Positions 37,614 to 51,155 are shown, numbered from the stretch's first letter. The stretch: 64,000 nt of DNA from Ptychodera flava (GCF_041260155.1 NC_091930.1:35204070-35268069), one strand, 5' to 3'. Notes: generated by a model from the sequence alone, not told the origin. Translations and numbers: made by a program.

Positions 37614-39017
37614 CCTGAATTCATTCAATTTCTCCGACAAGTACAGTACGGGGTGGAAGAGGGGAAGGGGGCTCCCAACACCTAAAAGTTCAAATTTCCA
37701 CGTTGTCCTGAAGTGTGCCGTAGTATCTTGGCCGTTGAAAATCTGAACCACCTGAGATCCCAAAGAACTCCTTTTCCACTGATACCAAGTTGTTCAGGTT
37801 GTTACGCGGCAAGACTATCATTCAACTGATCCCGGGCACTGATACGACGGCCAAGCCACAAAAATGAAGGGTCGGATACGCTGATTCACTCTTGTTGCGG
37901 ACCAGAAACAGGTTAGAACGAGTTCACAATCAACGCAGATGAAATCGCAGTTCCGCTCGGGAAGTCCCTCCGTACTGGATAGGTTAGCAGGCTGCGGCTG
38001 ATGATTTTTGCTATCGAGGCGACCGACCGAACTCACGAAGTGGTAGCATTCTCGGCAAGGACGAATGAAGTATGAAATGTTTTACCGCAATTTAGGTCAG
38101 CATTTTTAACCTACAAGGGTGTCATGTTCAGATGACGCTCAGCTGAGCAAAAAGAGTATTTTGCCGCGATGGGAGACAAAATAAGACGACGACGCCGGCA
38201 ATATACGTCAACTTCTTTGTGTTCCACACACACAATAGCCTCCGCGTGACTCGTGACTGTTACTGCAGGCGAGCGTCCCATGTCACGTGATCCCTGCCTT
38301 TGTCTGGTCAGGAGACCGTCGGAACAAAGCCAAAGCAAGCAACGAGCCAGCTGCAGCTGCCAATATTGTACGCCAGCCAGAAGTAGAAAATAAAATCACC
38401 GAGCTTCAGTGAAATCAGAGCTCGGAGATGATTTTCCCGCCAGTCTAAAACTACCAGGATGGTGTACTAGAAGATGGAAAGACGCTGCCAAGTGCTATTC
38501 ATAATGCTGTAAATATAAAGGGTTTAACGTATGGCTGGACAAACTGTACGCCTTCCCTGTACGCCTGCTTACCAAACTCCGCCTCACATTCAGCTAGCCA
38601 TACGGTAAAGGGCGATAAAATGGTTGAAAGCGTATGACAAAGAACTCCAACGTACTCTTCGAACCAAACTGTCCCGTACTTTCAGTTTTTCTGCGGCTAC
38701 TTTGCGATTAGTTTTTCTAGGAGCGATGCAGGGCACAAACAATATATCAGTCCTCCTGTTTTTTATTACAGTATAATCAGTTGGAAATAGCGCAGATGCT
38801 TGTCTCGTGACATTCGAGATATTAAACTTCCCCCTTTTTACAGTGGCGAAGTAAAATTACTGAAATGACGTATGTCATAAACGGTGTTTCGTCACCACAA
38901 ATTACATCAACATGCGTGTATAGGTACAAAGTACAGGTCGAATGCGATTGTTGCTAAAACAATAGAAAAGTGATGGTACATTGTACGCATATGCATTGTT
39001 TTAAAAACCCGGATCGG
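37614..39017. other. upstream sequence of NHL copy 3, no gene recognised
   Basis: This should hold the promoter or first intron of the gene to its left, but no clear core promoter element was identified. No coding frame with family motifs is seen. Confidence 0.4.
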
Positions 39018-39065
39018 TACAACCATAGACCCTCGAGAAAAACTTCTCGAGGGTCTATGGTACAA
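39018..39065. mobile_element. 38-bp palindrome with 5-bp TACAA duplication, possibly a bare transposon-end pair
   Basis: CCATAGACCCTCGAGAA (39023-39039) and its perfect complement (39044-39060) are separated by only 4 bp. They are flanked by TACAA at 39018-39022 and 39061-39065. The left half, plus 4 more bases, also occurs at 31700-31720 beside the start of unit D. The pattern suits an element reduced to its inverted ends. Confidence 0.6.
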
Positions 39066-42000
39066 CGGATGGTGACCCAACGCATTGTCTTTGGTGATCT
39101 GCGGTATTCATGTATAATTGTCGGTGTATATTTTTGGTTCAAAAACTTGCAATACCTCATTGACGGACAGACGTTACAGCCATCTGCGCCCCGAAGATCA
39201 AAGACAGGCTGTTTTCCGTCATACCGGGTTGGTTTTAGAAACGTCACAGAATAGCGCAGTCATACTTTGGAATACAAAGCATAAACTGTTGTCATGGCAA
39301 TATTTGGAGTTCAGCACGCAGTCCACATTGTATGACCAAAGATTCCGCTATGACGACACCCAGGTTGTTAGTTTGGCAATATTTGTACTTTATGACATAC
39401 AATATGCGCTGTTCGATTTAAACATGCTGAAATACAAATTAACAAAACCCAGCTCCAATCATACGGGTATAGTAAGAACACATAAATGTGCATATAAAAT
39501 TCACAGGAACACGATTACTGGAGAAAAATAGACACCTTGATACGCATTTTACTTCTCGAATTTCGATTAATCCTTTATATCTAGAAACGGGATTCAAAAG
39601 GTACAGGTATTTCTGTCATTCAATATCTCTAAGTGAAATGAAAAACACAAGTAGCAATTCTGTTCAAAACAAAAAAGTGGTTTGAAATTTTGTCAAGGAA
39701 TAGTGAATACATCCCTTTCATACTTTTGCCACAGACTGTTAAACGCTCACATCACTTCATATTTGGAGTTAGGCCGAGAAAAACAAAATGTTTGTTTCTC
39801 ATCCTCGCGCGCGTCAATTCAGACCCGCCGCGTCAACCTTTCTTTTTTTCTGCTCATGAGGAAATAAAATGAAAAAAATAAACGCAAAAATACGCGACGA
39901 TAGAGCATAACACAGTGCTGTATAAAACAGAACTGTAAACAAAATAATTGACACTAACATTCCATTCAGAACAGTACATATGTTATATTAAGCTGTCAAA
40001 ACTGTGCATTGCTGCACTAAAAGTCACACCACAGAACTGCTGCTATACAAAAATACTAAAGCAACACTACTGTGCATTTATCTCTGCGTTGAACTTCATT
40101 CCTATGTTGTTTTCGTGTTTTTGCGCATTTTTCTTGGTTGAAGAATAAAAAAAATGAGAGAAAAAAAAAACCCGCGTCTACGTGTCATTTTTGCAATATG
40201 TCTAGGATGAGAAACAAACTTTTATTTTTCATGGCCTTATTTACATATTTTGTATTTTGTTGGCTGTCAAAGGTCAGGAACGAGATGAATAAATGAGCTA
40301 CACCAGGGCAAGGTCAGCCATAGTCACAATATTGAATACATCGGATCTCGTGAAATCATATCTCCTTCCGTAGATGAAAGAATGTCGTCCATGAAATAAC
40401 ATAAACATTATGATGCAATACAATTTTGATCGGATCTAAATGTACACTTCTGTCAAATGCCGATGACAAATTCGGACGGAAATTTAGGAACAGATCACTT
40501 GAGCTGTCAAAATGTAATCTCCGTCGTTTTGAAGGTCACGGATGGGTCAAGGGTCAGGAGTTTACGTACAAACTGAACACCACGCTCGTCTGGTATGGTA
40601 GTCTCGAAGGAGGACATTTTGACTAATAACTGTCTGATAGACAAGACGACCTTTGACCTACCTCGACCTTTTTTCATCGCACTCCACAAACGTTCTACCA
40701 GTAAATACATCGAAGCGCATATCAAACCGACTGGCAAAGCTTTCACATATATTTTCGGTCAAAGGAAAAATAACGCATGTTAATATGACAAGATGGTTCA
40801 AAATTAAAGGGACAGTGTCGCTCTGTCTCCAAATTTTCGCCAGACTTTTGTAATTATGAGAAGTTGGTTGTTCACGCGCGCGGGGAGTGATCAGCAAGGC
40901 TATTTAACCTTGCTTACGGCCACGACAAAAATCTACTGAAAATAATATGCTAATTAGCAGACGACAATTTATTGTATTGAAACCTTCAATGACCTATACT
41001 ACAGCGAAGTTTCTCTCTCCAGGTATACAAGCCACTTCCCCGCGTTATACATTGTTTGTGCTTATAATTGGTTTTATTTGAAGGTAGTTTTATTTTTTCC
41101 TGAAACATGCAAATATGAGCAGCGTTTTCCTTTCGTACGTAAATCATCAGTGCCAATGCCGGCTAGAATACAGATTGTCATTAAAAGGTATAGACCTACC
41201 CTGGAGCCATATCGCCCAATAGTCAATGGCTGAACGACATTCGAGGTCACGATTGCTCATTCATGTCTACAAACTTGCCATGAATGCGAGATCTTGGAAG
41301 GTCAACTGTTAAGTTTATCACGCATAAGGGTCATATCACAAGTGTGTTTTTTTTTTCTTCAGATTGTCGAACAAAGCTTAAATGTAGTAACGCGTGGCTT
41401 GCATGTTGTGCTGTCGCTCTTGCTATGGAAACGTCAGTGCCAATGTTAGGACTGGGCAATTTTTCGCGTGATTGCATAATACAAATTGGCCAAAAATTCT
41501 TCTTCATATGTGATACTGTACTGAGTCGCGATATTTGATAATCAACACTTAGGCCAAAAAAGACGTATTTTCCTGTAACATACCTTCGAAAATTAGGTTG
41601 AGGTTTTTTTTGTTGGATCAGACCAATAAAAGGTACAAATTCAAAGAATTTGCTCAATAGTTTTTGAAAATGCGAAAAAAATGTCAAGGTTGGGCGGGTT
41701 TTACTCAGATAGGTCTGGTTACCTGTAAAACACAGTCCAGTACATGGTCTTACGCAATGCCACTACACATTCGACAGCAACAAAAAAGTTTTCATTTTCG
41801 TAAAGTGCTGCTGTAGGACATAAACTAGAATGATTTATTAAAGGAATATAGTTATTATTTTGCATCACATAACTCACTTTTAAAATGCATTTCGTGACTT
41901 TGACTTTTGAGCCATCTTATTATTTTAACATGCGTTGTTTTTCCTTTGACCAAAAATTATCCTGTTTACAATCCATACAAAGATTGATGTCCTATGACTG

Positions 42001-42875
42001 TGATGTCATTGTACACCCAGTCACATGACCAGCGGCGAAGAGCGAAGTCGTATTCATTTCACGAGGTTGAATATTCCGTCACCAATACGGTGAATGTCAT
42101 CAAAATGCAACGAACGTTCTCAACGATGTGACGATGACGTAAGTCCGAAACATTCCTGCGACACAGCATCGGCGGCATATGTGTTATGCTATTTTGCAAT
42201 CGGACAACATATTGACCAGTGTTTGTTCTGCACGTATTGGGCACGTCATATGTTAGAATAAGATCAGAATTAGTCCACTTTCCCCAATAGTTGGCTCGCT
42301 CAATGCCATAGAGACTTGTTCTGAGCACTCGTCAGCGTACATTTTTATTCAAAGCTCTCGTTCAAAGCATCAGTGACAGGGATGGTGTTTTTTTTCTCTT
42401 CACGGAAACGCTTCCTTACATTCACAGTGAGTTCTAGGTAGAGTGAACGCCGTTATAAGAATTTTACCGTACGTGGAGGCCAATAACAGCCCATGAAAGC
42501 AATTGTTCACTCATGAGCGACTTCGAAGCCAGTAATGACGTCATCGCTCTTTCTATCATCTTTGTCGATGAAGGAGACTCTTGTTTATTCTGCTCAAGGA
42601 GTGGCGTAAACCACTCCTCGAACTTTGTTATTGCTTAACTGGCCACTTCCATTGGGATTCACAAAAGGTACAAGTAACATCTATTTTACTGACGCCAACG
42701 TGAAATTTCATGGGCATGCGCAGTGTGTTGAGATGCGACAAAGTGTAAACGATGACTATCTGAAGAAATTCGGGACTTCTGTTCGATACAAAAATATTGA
42801 TTCAGAGCTGGGGGGTCTCAGCAAAATGTCATTTTCATCGACTCATAAAGATCACATTGTGCTTTACGGTCAAAA

Positions 42876-42920
42876 ATAGATAGATAGATAAATAAATAAA
42901 TAAATAAAATAAATAAATAT
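42876..42920. repeat. (GATA)n/(AAAT)n microsatellite
   Basis: A short GATA run turns into AAAT repeats. The corresponding tract in unit B is at 51738-51798 and has lost the GATA part and grown. Confidence 0.9.
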
Positions 42921-44009
42921 ATGCTGGACTCATTGTTTTGAGTGCAAAAAACTCTATCAACCTTCACTGCGTTCAAACTTTCCCTCTCTTCGCGCCATTT
43001 ATTTTGCTGTAATTTGTATGACTTTCTTCGTCGCGGCGCTGAGCTGCTGTGTGTCGACACTCACAGATTAATTTTTGCAGGCACGGTGAGCGGAGTTACA
43101 GGGACAAAGGCACGCTCCATTGAGCAAACACACCATGACGAATGAAATATAAAGTGATGATGTCATAGAGGCTGAGTTCGTTCACCTGCAAACAATGACA
43201 CAACGTTGGCTAAAACACGAACTGGAACACAAATTTTTTTTAGAAAATTTACGAGCTTCCGCACGAGAAAAATTAGTACGTTGATTTATGTTCTCGCGGA
43301 TTGTGACACTTTCTGTTCCCTTAGATTTTTAACACGCACGTTATTTGGCGCCTGCAGTGGCGGTCTGTCACTTGTGTGCAAATGACACGCACGGCGTTAT
43401 CACAGAGTAGGCATGAAACACACCAGAAAGTTTCAAGTGATCACGTATCAAAGCATGTCTTAAGTTGTAAGAGTCGGCCGGGCCCTCGGAACCAGGAAGT
43501 ACAACTTAAGTCATCACTTTTCCTAGACGGGAGATCAAGTACCACAACGTCGGTCACATTACGCAACTTGGCGAGCGTTCCAGTTCACGGAAAGAGTCAG
43601 CACAGCGAAACGGCACGTACTAAAAGTGAGGGAAAGTATGAGCTTCCTCATTATATCCTCTATCTTCAAAAATCTTGAAATTGTAACAACAAATCTGTCT
43701 GCATACGGAGAAATGGGACTATTACTCTTCAAAAGAACTCAGAATGCTCCAATAATCATTTGGTTTAGAGAGAAACAGCTCTCTGACTGGAATTTGAAAC
43801 TTCATTGGAAATGATCGACCAGTAGAATAAGCGTCGGGGACGTTTTTCCCGACACTCCATTTCTCATGATTATCTGGTCATCCACTGAGTGTATAGTGTA
43901 CAGTGTGCACGTGGGTGCATTTTTAGCCTTCGGAGTGAAGTTTTCACAGTTTGCCTATAGGGTTAACACAGAGCACATATGTCATTTTGGATTTCAAATC
44001 TCTCTAAAG

Positions 44010-44367
44010 TTAAGGTAGTTCGCGCCTCGAAAGTGAAAGACTTAAACTTTTGCTCAAACTCTCCTTGGGGAATCTATCAACCATTCTCTTTAAAAATCAA
44101 GAATAAAAATAAGGGGTCACCGTGAATTTTGGTACTAGGGAAACAAATAACTCAAGATTTACCGATATTTAAAATTCAAAATGGCCACAATCCCTGTGTT
44201 AACTCTATGGAGAAAGTAATTTTTTTCGAATTTCGAAAAACTAAGCCCTTGAAAAGTTTTCTCACACCAAGAGCTTTAAAATGAACCCCACAAGTAGTAT
44301 ATCAGAAAATAATTGTAAAAGTTTGAGAGTCCAAATGTGTGTCCCCGAGGCAGCGTTCTATAAGGTA
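44010..44367. mobile_element. MITE of the dispersed TAG..CGC family, present in unit A and absent in unit B
   Basis: The element runs from TAGTTCGCGCCTCG to GAGGCAGCGTTCTA and is flanked by TAAGG on both sides. Unit B reads straight through with a single copy, TAAAGTTAAGGTAATTTTGG, at 54207-54226. That makes it a filled site in A and an empty site in B. It has no coding capacity. Confidence 0.75.
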
Positions 44368-46230
44368 ATTTTGGACTTTGATCCCAAACTATGCAAGTGG
44401 TTCCTGATTTTAATCTTGACCATAGAAGGACTTGATAATTTGAGCAAAAGTTTTAAACATTTACTTTCGATGCGCAGATTATCGAACGAAGTCATCTTTA
44501 CCGCCGTCAGGCGCGTTTGACGGTATCATTTGTATCAGATTCATCATCGGGTGAACTGTCTGTTGAACGGTCAATTACCTTCACAGCGGCTTGGCGAAGG
44601 TGATATTTTAGAGAATCAAGTTTCACTTATAATCTAATTCAGCCAATTCTTCATTAGCAAATTAAGCAGTGCATCAAAATATATTTGACGTGTATATGGC
44701 GTCTCTGTCAATCCGATGACGTTCGGTAATAAATTATGACAACGAAGGTTGATTTTCATCTTCATTAAGAAAAGCGAATGGAAATTTTCAACTTCGCTAG
44801 CCAAGGGTGTTTATTCGGGCACGGAACCTCTCTCAGAAGACTATACTACGCCGACCTAACCAAGCCGTGCGTACGGGACCATGGGAAAATTTGAGCAACG
44901 GTTTAAGACTTTCTGTTCTGGGGCGAGTGTTACCTCAGCATTGTATGACTCTACCGGAACCGCCGTTTGGCCTGAGAATATCATTTGCGCGGGAATTCCC
45001 TGGTTCCTTGTCATGGTACTGTCTGTTGTACAGCCAATCACCTTCCCTCTGTCCATGGAGGAGGCATGATTTGGTTCAGAGAATATAGTGTTATCATTCA
45101 GATAAGTCATTAAATTAGGATATTACGTAATGGATCAAAATATATCTGATGTTTCTCGATCAGTTCGAAGACGTCAGCTAAGGCAAAACAATGGATGTTT
45201 ATAGTCATCTTGCGCACCAATTCGAGACCAGCGCATCATGGCTTTCCGTCAGAGAGTGTGTTCAAGAGAGAATCCCCGCCAATCTATTCTCACTCATATG
45301 GTTAGCACAGAACCAAAATGATCGAAGATGTCGTATTACAAAAGTATCAAGCTTCCTTCGCTTTATTTCTCTAAAACGTTAAAAAAGAAAGAGAAAAAAT
45401 TGCAACCACTTCGAAAAGCCAAACAAACAAAAATTACACGGACACATGACGTAAAAATATTAGATTTCCACCTTGAGTTCTTGCAAGCATTTGACACTTT
45501 TGGGCAGACAACGTACACACACCCACCCGAGTAGTGACCACTGTTTTAGTGTCCAAGCATGCCCAGTCAGGTGAATTTTGATAATAAAAAGGCTGGAGAA
45601 CATTAGAATTTCACCTTACAGTTTCCCTTCTTCCTCAACATATCAAAGCGAGCTCGATAACAAACATATATCACTTAGGCTGCCTACGCAGTAATTACAA
45701 AAACTCTAAAGCCTGTAACCTTTGATGTACCTTCAAGTATTTTGTTCTTGTGTGATACATGGTTCATTGTTCTACGCCCAAACTCATACCCGAATTCTGT
45801 CATCAGTTCTCCGAGACGGCGTGTATGTGCACGATATCCGGTGCACTGAATTAAACTAAGCAGAAGGATCGTGTTGTGATTACTGCACAGAATGAGTTGC
45901 GTTACAATATTTACACTTTGTATTTGAAGATATTTTAAGCAAGAAAGTAAGAATTTTTCTGTTTTCTTGATGAAAAATATCAAATCACACTTCACTTGAG
46001 AGAATGTCAGCTGTTAATCACGGCAAGAGTGTGAAAGCATCAAAAAGACATCAACGACGCGTGTAATGGAAGGCAGGCACTCAACACAATAGCTACTAAC
46101 ATTTAAGGAAGTATAAAAATTTCACATTCGATTCGCTTTCATTTTGTAGTAAGCATTGGGAACACAAAGCAAATACTCGAGGGGAGCTGCGCATGTGTAG
46201 GCGTCGAAAGTCAGAAATAAGCGTCCATGC

Positions 46231-46437
46231 ACTTCACGATAGTTCGCGTCTCAAAACTGAAAGACTCTAACTTTGCTAAAAGTTTGCGTGAAGAAACTTC
46301 AACCTGTTCCTTTCGAAACAAACGAAGAGTCACCTTACAAGATAAGGAACTAAAGAAAGAAATACCCGATACCGACATTTGAAATTGAAGATAACCACCA
46401 TCCCTGTTTCAACTCTATGAGGAAACATTTTTCGGAA
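46231..46437. mobile_element. MITE truncated at the unit A/B junction
   Basis: The left end, TAGTTCGCGTCTC, and about 200 bp of body match the MITE at 56748-57085, but the sequence changes to the first bases of unit B near 46437. The duplication breakpoint therefore lies inside this element. Confidence 0.7.
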
Positions 46438-47124
46438 ACGGTATTCGTGTACAATTGTGGGTGTGTATTTTTGGTTCAAAACATTGCAATACCTCATTGA
46501 CGGACAGACGTTACAGCCATCTGCGCCCCGAAGATCAAAGACAGGCTGTTTTCCGTCATACCGGGTTGATTTTAGCATGGGGGTAGGAAGGTCTCTTCCT
46601 ACCTCCATGGTTTTAGAAACCAACATTTGTCCGGCTGCGGGCACAGTCACAGAATAGCGCAGTCATACTTTGGAATACAAAGCATAAACTGTTGTCATGA
46701 CAATGTTTGGAGTACAGCACGCAGCGGTCCACATCGCGTATGACCAAAGATTGCGCTATGACGACACACAGGTCATTAGTTTGGCAATATTTGTACTTTA
46801 TGACATACAATATGCGCTGTTCGATTTAAACATGCTGAAATACAAATTAACAAAACCCAGCTCCAATCATACTGGTAGCAAGAACACATAAATGTGCATA
46901 TAAAATTCACAGGAACACGATTACTGGAGAAAAATAGACACCTTGATACACATTTCACTTCTCGAATTCCAGTTAATCCGTTATATCTAGAAACGGGATT
47001 CAAAACATACAGGTATTTCTGTCATTCAATATCTCTCAGTGAAATGAAAAACACAAGTAGCTATTCTGTTCAAAACAAAAATAAAGTGGTTTGAAATTTT
47101 GTCCAGGAATAGTGAATACATCCC

Positions 47125-47352
47125 TTTTTGTACATTTGCCACAGAGTGTTAAACGCTCACACCACTTCATGTTTTGTACATTTGCCACAGAGTGTTAAAC
47201 GCTCACACCACTTCATGTTTTGTACATTTTGCCACAGAGTGTTAAACACTCACATCACTTCATGTTTTGTACATTTGCCACAGAGTGTTAAACGCTCACA
47301 TCACTTCATGTTTTGTACATTTGCCACAGAGTGTTAAACGCTCACACTTCAT
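47125..47352. repeat. 46-47-bp minisatellite, five units
   Basis: The unit contains TACATTTGCCACAGAGTG followed by TTAAACGCTCAC and CACTTCATG. It is present about five times here, the last unit incomplete. Unit A has a single copy at about 39718-39765. Confidence 0.9.
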
Positions 47353-48149
47353 GTCACGGTCTTGGTGGAGGACTGTGTTCATGTTTAGAGTTATTTATTA
47401 CATTTTTGTATTTTGTTAGCTCTCAAACGTCAGGAATGCAATATAATATGATGCATGCAATGGGTTCGTGAACTACACAAGGGCAAGGTCAGCCATAGTT
47501 ACAATTGAATGCAACGGATCTCGTGAAATCATATCATCTATGATGGATGGAAGAATGTCGTCCATGAAATAACAGAAACATTATAAGCAATACAAATTCG
47601 AATTGGCCTGACTGTACACTTCTGTCAAATACCGATGACCAGGTCACGAAAGGGTCAAGGGTCAGGAGATTACGTACAAGCTGAACTCAACGCCTGACTG
47701 GTTGTCTTAGAGCAGGACATTTTGACTGATAACTGTCTGATGACCTTTGACCTACTTTGACCTTTTTCAACGCACTCCACAAATGTACTGCCCTCGAGAC
47801 GCATATCAAACCGACTAGCAAAGCTGTCACATATATTTTGATCGAAGAAAAAACACCGCATGTTATGTGATAAGATAGTTCAAAATCAGAGGGACAGTGT
47901 CGCGCTGTCTCGACATCATTTGCGCCAGTGACTTTGAGAAGTTGGTTGTTCACTGACGCGGAGAGTGATCAGCAAGACTATTTATTTAACCTTGCTTACT
48001 GCCACGACAAAAATCTACAGAAAAATACATGCTAATAAACAGACGACAATTTATGTACTGAAACCTTGACAATGCTAAAGCGAGGTTTGAGCATTGACCT
48101 TAGAGCCTGAATTTCTCCATGCTGTCTCGAAGTCAATGTTATATTTAAA

Positions 48150-48332
48150 TAATAACACATGAGAGCGAGGGCAATATCACGATTTATTGCCTGCCCAAGG
48201 GATGGTGGTCATGATCGAAATACTGATGATGCCCGAGCCGTAGGCGAGGGCATCATCAGTATTTCGATCATGACCACCAGCCCGAGGGCAGGCAAAAAAT
48301 CGTGATATTGCCCAAGCTCTCATGTGTTATTA
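48150..48332. mobile_element. 183-bp foldback hairpin element, copy 1
   Basis: The ends are TAATAACACATGAGAG and its complement, and almost the whole length pairs (for example GGCAATATCACG with CGTGATATTGCC) around a small loop near 48230-48245. A diverged copy with the same design lies at 55141-55323, in inverted orientation judging by shared flanks (TTTAAA on one side, TTTTATTACACCGAA on the other). No coding sequence is present. Confidence 0.75.
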
Positions 48333-48726
48333 TTTTTATTACACCGAACAAGCAAACATGCAAAGAAACAAAAACACAAAGACTTCTTCGAGTACAGTTC
48401 GCCTTCTGAGTCCGGACCTCAGCGTAAAATGTTGTCAGTGCCGAGTCTAGGGTTGCCGCTAAAGTTTGCCGATCTCCTCGTGGCGTATCCAAATTTGTTG
48501 CTTGCATAGTCGCTGAACACAGAAATTGCATTCCTTGTTGCCATTTTCGTTCGTTTGCTGTTTACTTGCATCAAAATATCGTCTAACTGTGCCGGTGACA
48601 GCTCTGCATGACGTTTCGCAGCCATAAGTTGCCAACTGTGCAAAGCACAACAAGCGAACGACAATTTGTTTTGTGCAGAAAGGATGCGCAGTAAGTAAAA
48701 TGACGTCATCCATGTAATATCAAATG

Positions 48727-48790
48727 CAGAGGGCATCATCAAGTTCGCAGAGGGCATCATCACATTCGCAGAGGGCATAATCACGTTCTT
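48727..48790. repeat. 20-bp tandem repeat, three units
   Basis: The unit TTCGCAGAGGGCATCATCA occurs about three times. It resembles the AGGGCATCATCA text at the tip of the adjacent foldback hairpin. Confidence 0.8.
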
Positions 48791-50848
48791 TTACAGTCAT
48801 GTACGTGAGTCGTGTTTAACCAATGGCAGTGCACGCTGAATGAGTGAGGTGTAATAAAAAGTATACTGTACAGGTCACTTCCCGGTGTTTTGCCATAGGG
48901 GGTCGACTACGTGTCCTTTCCCCAGGGGTGGGTAGGTGTTTCGTTGTATTGCTAATAAAGATATATTCTACCAACCTTTGGTATTTTGGTCTTAACTTAG
49001 CACTGCCCTTGACAGTCTTGCGTAAACGTTTTATCAACATACTGCGTCTATTATCTGATGAGTTTGTAAGCCTCGTCGCTTCGCGACTCGCCGCTCGTCG
49101 CTCCGGCAACTCGCCATGTCCTATCGTCAGCAGCGCACTTTGCAGTGGCGAAGCGACGAGGTCTGGTAAAACGACACTAGGTAAATTACTAATCTGTGGA
49201 CGCTGTCACCAGATTATCACCGGATTAACTTTGACAAAGTCAACAACGAACGCACCAGCCGTTCTCAAGTGTGTTTTTTCTTCAGAAGTATGTCGAACAT
49301 AGTAACACGTGGCTTGCATATTGTGCTGTCGTTCTTTGATTGGAGATGTCAGTGCAAATGTTTGGACTGGGCAATTTTTGGTGTGATTTCATAACACAAA
49401 TTGGCCAAAAAGTCTTCCTCATATGAGATACTGCACTGAGTCGCGATATCTGATAATCAAAACTTAGGGCGAATAAATGTGTTTTTTCCTGTAACATGCC
49501 TCGAGTCCGAAAATTAGGCTAGGTAGGTCTAGGTGTTATTTGGCTGGATGAGACCAATAAAGAGGTAAAATTCAGAGTGAGTAGACTTTGCTCGAATGTT
49601 TCTGAAAATAGGAAAACATGTCTACAGTCGGCGTGTTTTCTTAGGTGGGTCTTGTTACCGGTAAAACATGTGATTTTACTTGGTCTTACGCAAAGACATT
49701 AGATAACCGACAGAAACACGAAGTGTTTAACATGTTTTTTCATTTAAATTTTTTCAATTTTCATACAGTGCTGTTATAGGACATAAAATTGATCAATTTA
49801 TTAAATCTATATCAGATGTTATTTCGCACCACATTACTCATTTCCTGAAATCAATTCGTTTAATAGGCTTTTTGGTGCGAATCTCTTTTTTATTTCATAG
49901 AATACAGAGTTTTTTTGCTGCCCAATGCGGCGAAACAGGATGAACCGGGTACCGTTGACTATATTCAGATATCGATGTCAGGATAGCAGTATCTGATTGA
50001 CTTCCGAACCGATCCGAAACTTTCCTGCTTTAAAGAATAATAGCACGATAGTATGAGAAAAAACATTCGTGAACGAGTTCGATCACAAGGTTTAAATTAA
50101 TACTGTCTCATCTCCATCCACGCCTGAACCTAAATCCTTCGAATCATAGCAGACTTTATCAGCTGATGACAGCGATCTTCGTCATATAAAGTTAAATATC
50201 TTTCTAAGGTCACGGAAAACAATAGGTAAAAACACGTTTTTTCCATTTAATTGGATTTTGAAGGAAGCTGTAAGCAACTGCTTATTGAAAAGAAAATACA
50301 TTGTTATCTTGTTAACCCTTTGAGTGCTTTATTTTTCCCACCAAAATTTTTGTGAAACATTTTGCCAATTTTTATGAACTTTTCCTTTATTTTCTGATAA
50401 TTTTGGACCAGATGACCACAATATTTCAACTGCCACAATTTTTCATTAAAATTTTCGCAAAAAAACTGACAAAATGACTTAGGTTTATTTCATAGGGGCA
50501 ACAAAAATTGACTTAGGCGCTCAAAGGGTTAACAATCCATACATTAGTGTGATGATGTCGTATGACTGTGATATCACTATACACCCGGTCACGAGATCAG
50601 CGGCAAGGCGCCAAGAAGTGTACATTGTACGAGGTTGACTATCCGGTCATCAATACGGTGAATGTCATCACAATGCACTGAACATAATCACTGATGTGAC
50701 GATAATGCAAGTCCGAAACATTCCATGCTATTCTGCATCGACACATGTTACAATACTGCTATTTTCGAATAGGACAACATATTGACAAGTGTTTGTTACG
50801 CACGTATTGGGAACGTCATATGTTAGAATAACTTCAGAACTAGCCGTT

Positions 50849-51155
50849 ACTAGCCGTATTTTCTACCCTGGTTTGGTAACACTGCTGGTGGACAGAATTG
50901 TCCCCGAGGTTATCGTTCGCCCAGTTAAAGCGATGAAATTCGTTTCTTCGCGATGTATGATAGTGAGCATGCGTGCATGAGTGCTTCACGAACTCTACAA
51001 CGTGTTGAGCGGTCTCAGTCAGAAAAATGTAACAACTTAGCCGGCTATTGAACCACTCTTTTTTGGGAGTGGAGATTTAGCCGAGCGGTTCTCAGCTAGG
51101 CGACTGATGCCGTATGTTGTTGGTTCGAATCCGATTGAAAACTAGCCGTATATTC
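50849..51155 (+). mobile_element. tRNA-related retroposon (SINE-like), second copy, uninterrupted
   Basis: The element (about 50864-51140) is flanked by ACTAGCCGTATTTTC and ACTAGCCGTATATTC. The body from about 50880 matches 4285-4478, and the tRNA-like part carries a perfect A box (TAGCCGAGCGG, 51078-51088) and B box (GGTTCGAATCC, 51122-51132). This copy lacks the MITE found in the first one and so shows the original length of about 277 bp. No poly(A) tail is seen, and the tRNA-like part is again at the 3' end. Unit A lacks the element near 42260-42280. Confidence 0.75.

Larger units (their letters stand above)
31720..37640. repeat. segmental duplication unit D
   Basis: It matches unit C block by block in the same order and ends with NHL copy 3. 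It lacks the 17285-22155 block, the 23425-24585 block and the LTR fossil of unit C. It carries an internal inversion of about 0.4 kb at 32030-32446. Apart from the NHL gene at its right end, no coding frame is preserved in both units. Confidence 0.8.
39106..46437. repeat. tandem segmental duplication, unit A
   Basis: Unit A matches unit B in order: 39108-40990 with 46438-48065; 41335-41990 with 49262-49860; 41980-42980 with 50565-51870; 43020-43600 with 53020-53600; 43800-44010 with 54000-54205; 44370-44800 with 54210-54680; and 44845-46437 with 55345-56945. No coding frame is shared in a preserved state, so no gene is called. The right end falls inside a MITE that is whole only at the end of unit B. 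Confidence 0.8.

Noticed and set aside
48844-49302. 152-residue plus-strand frame in unit B
   Set aside because: It lies in a block absent from unit A and has no known motif; probably element or chance sequence.
51071-51140. A free-standing tRNA gene (Leu/Ser-like)
   Set aside because: It has the same retroposon context as the first copy, within target duplications.
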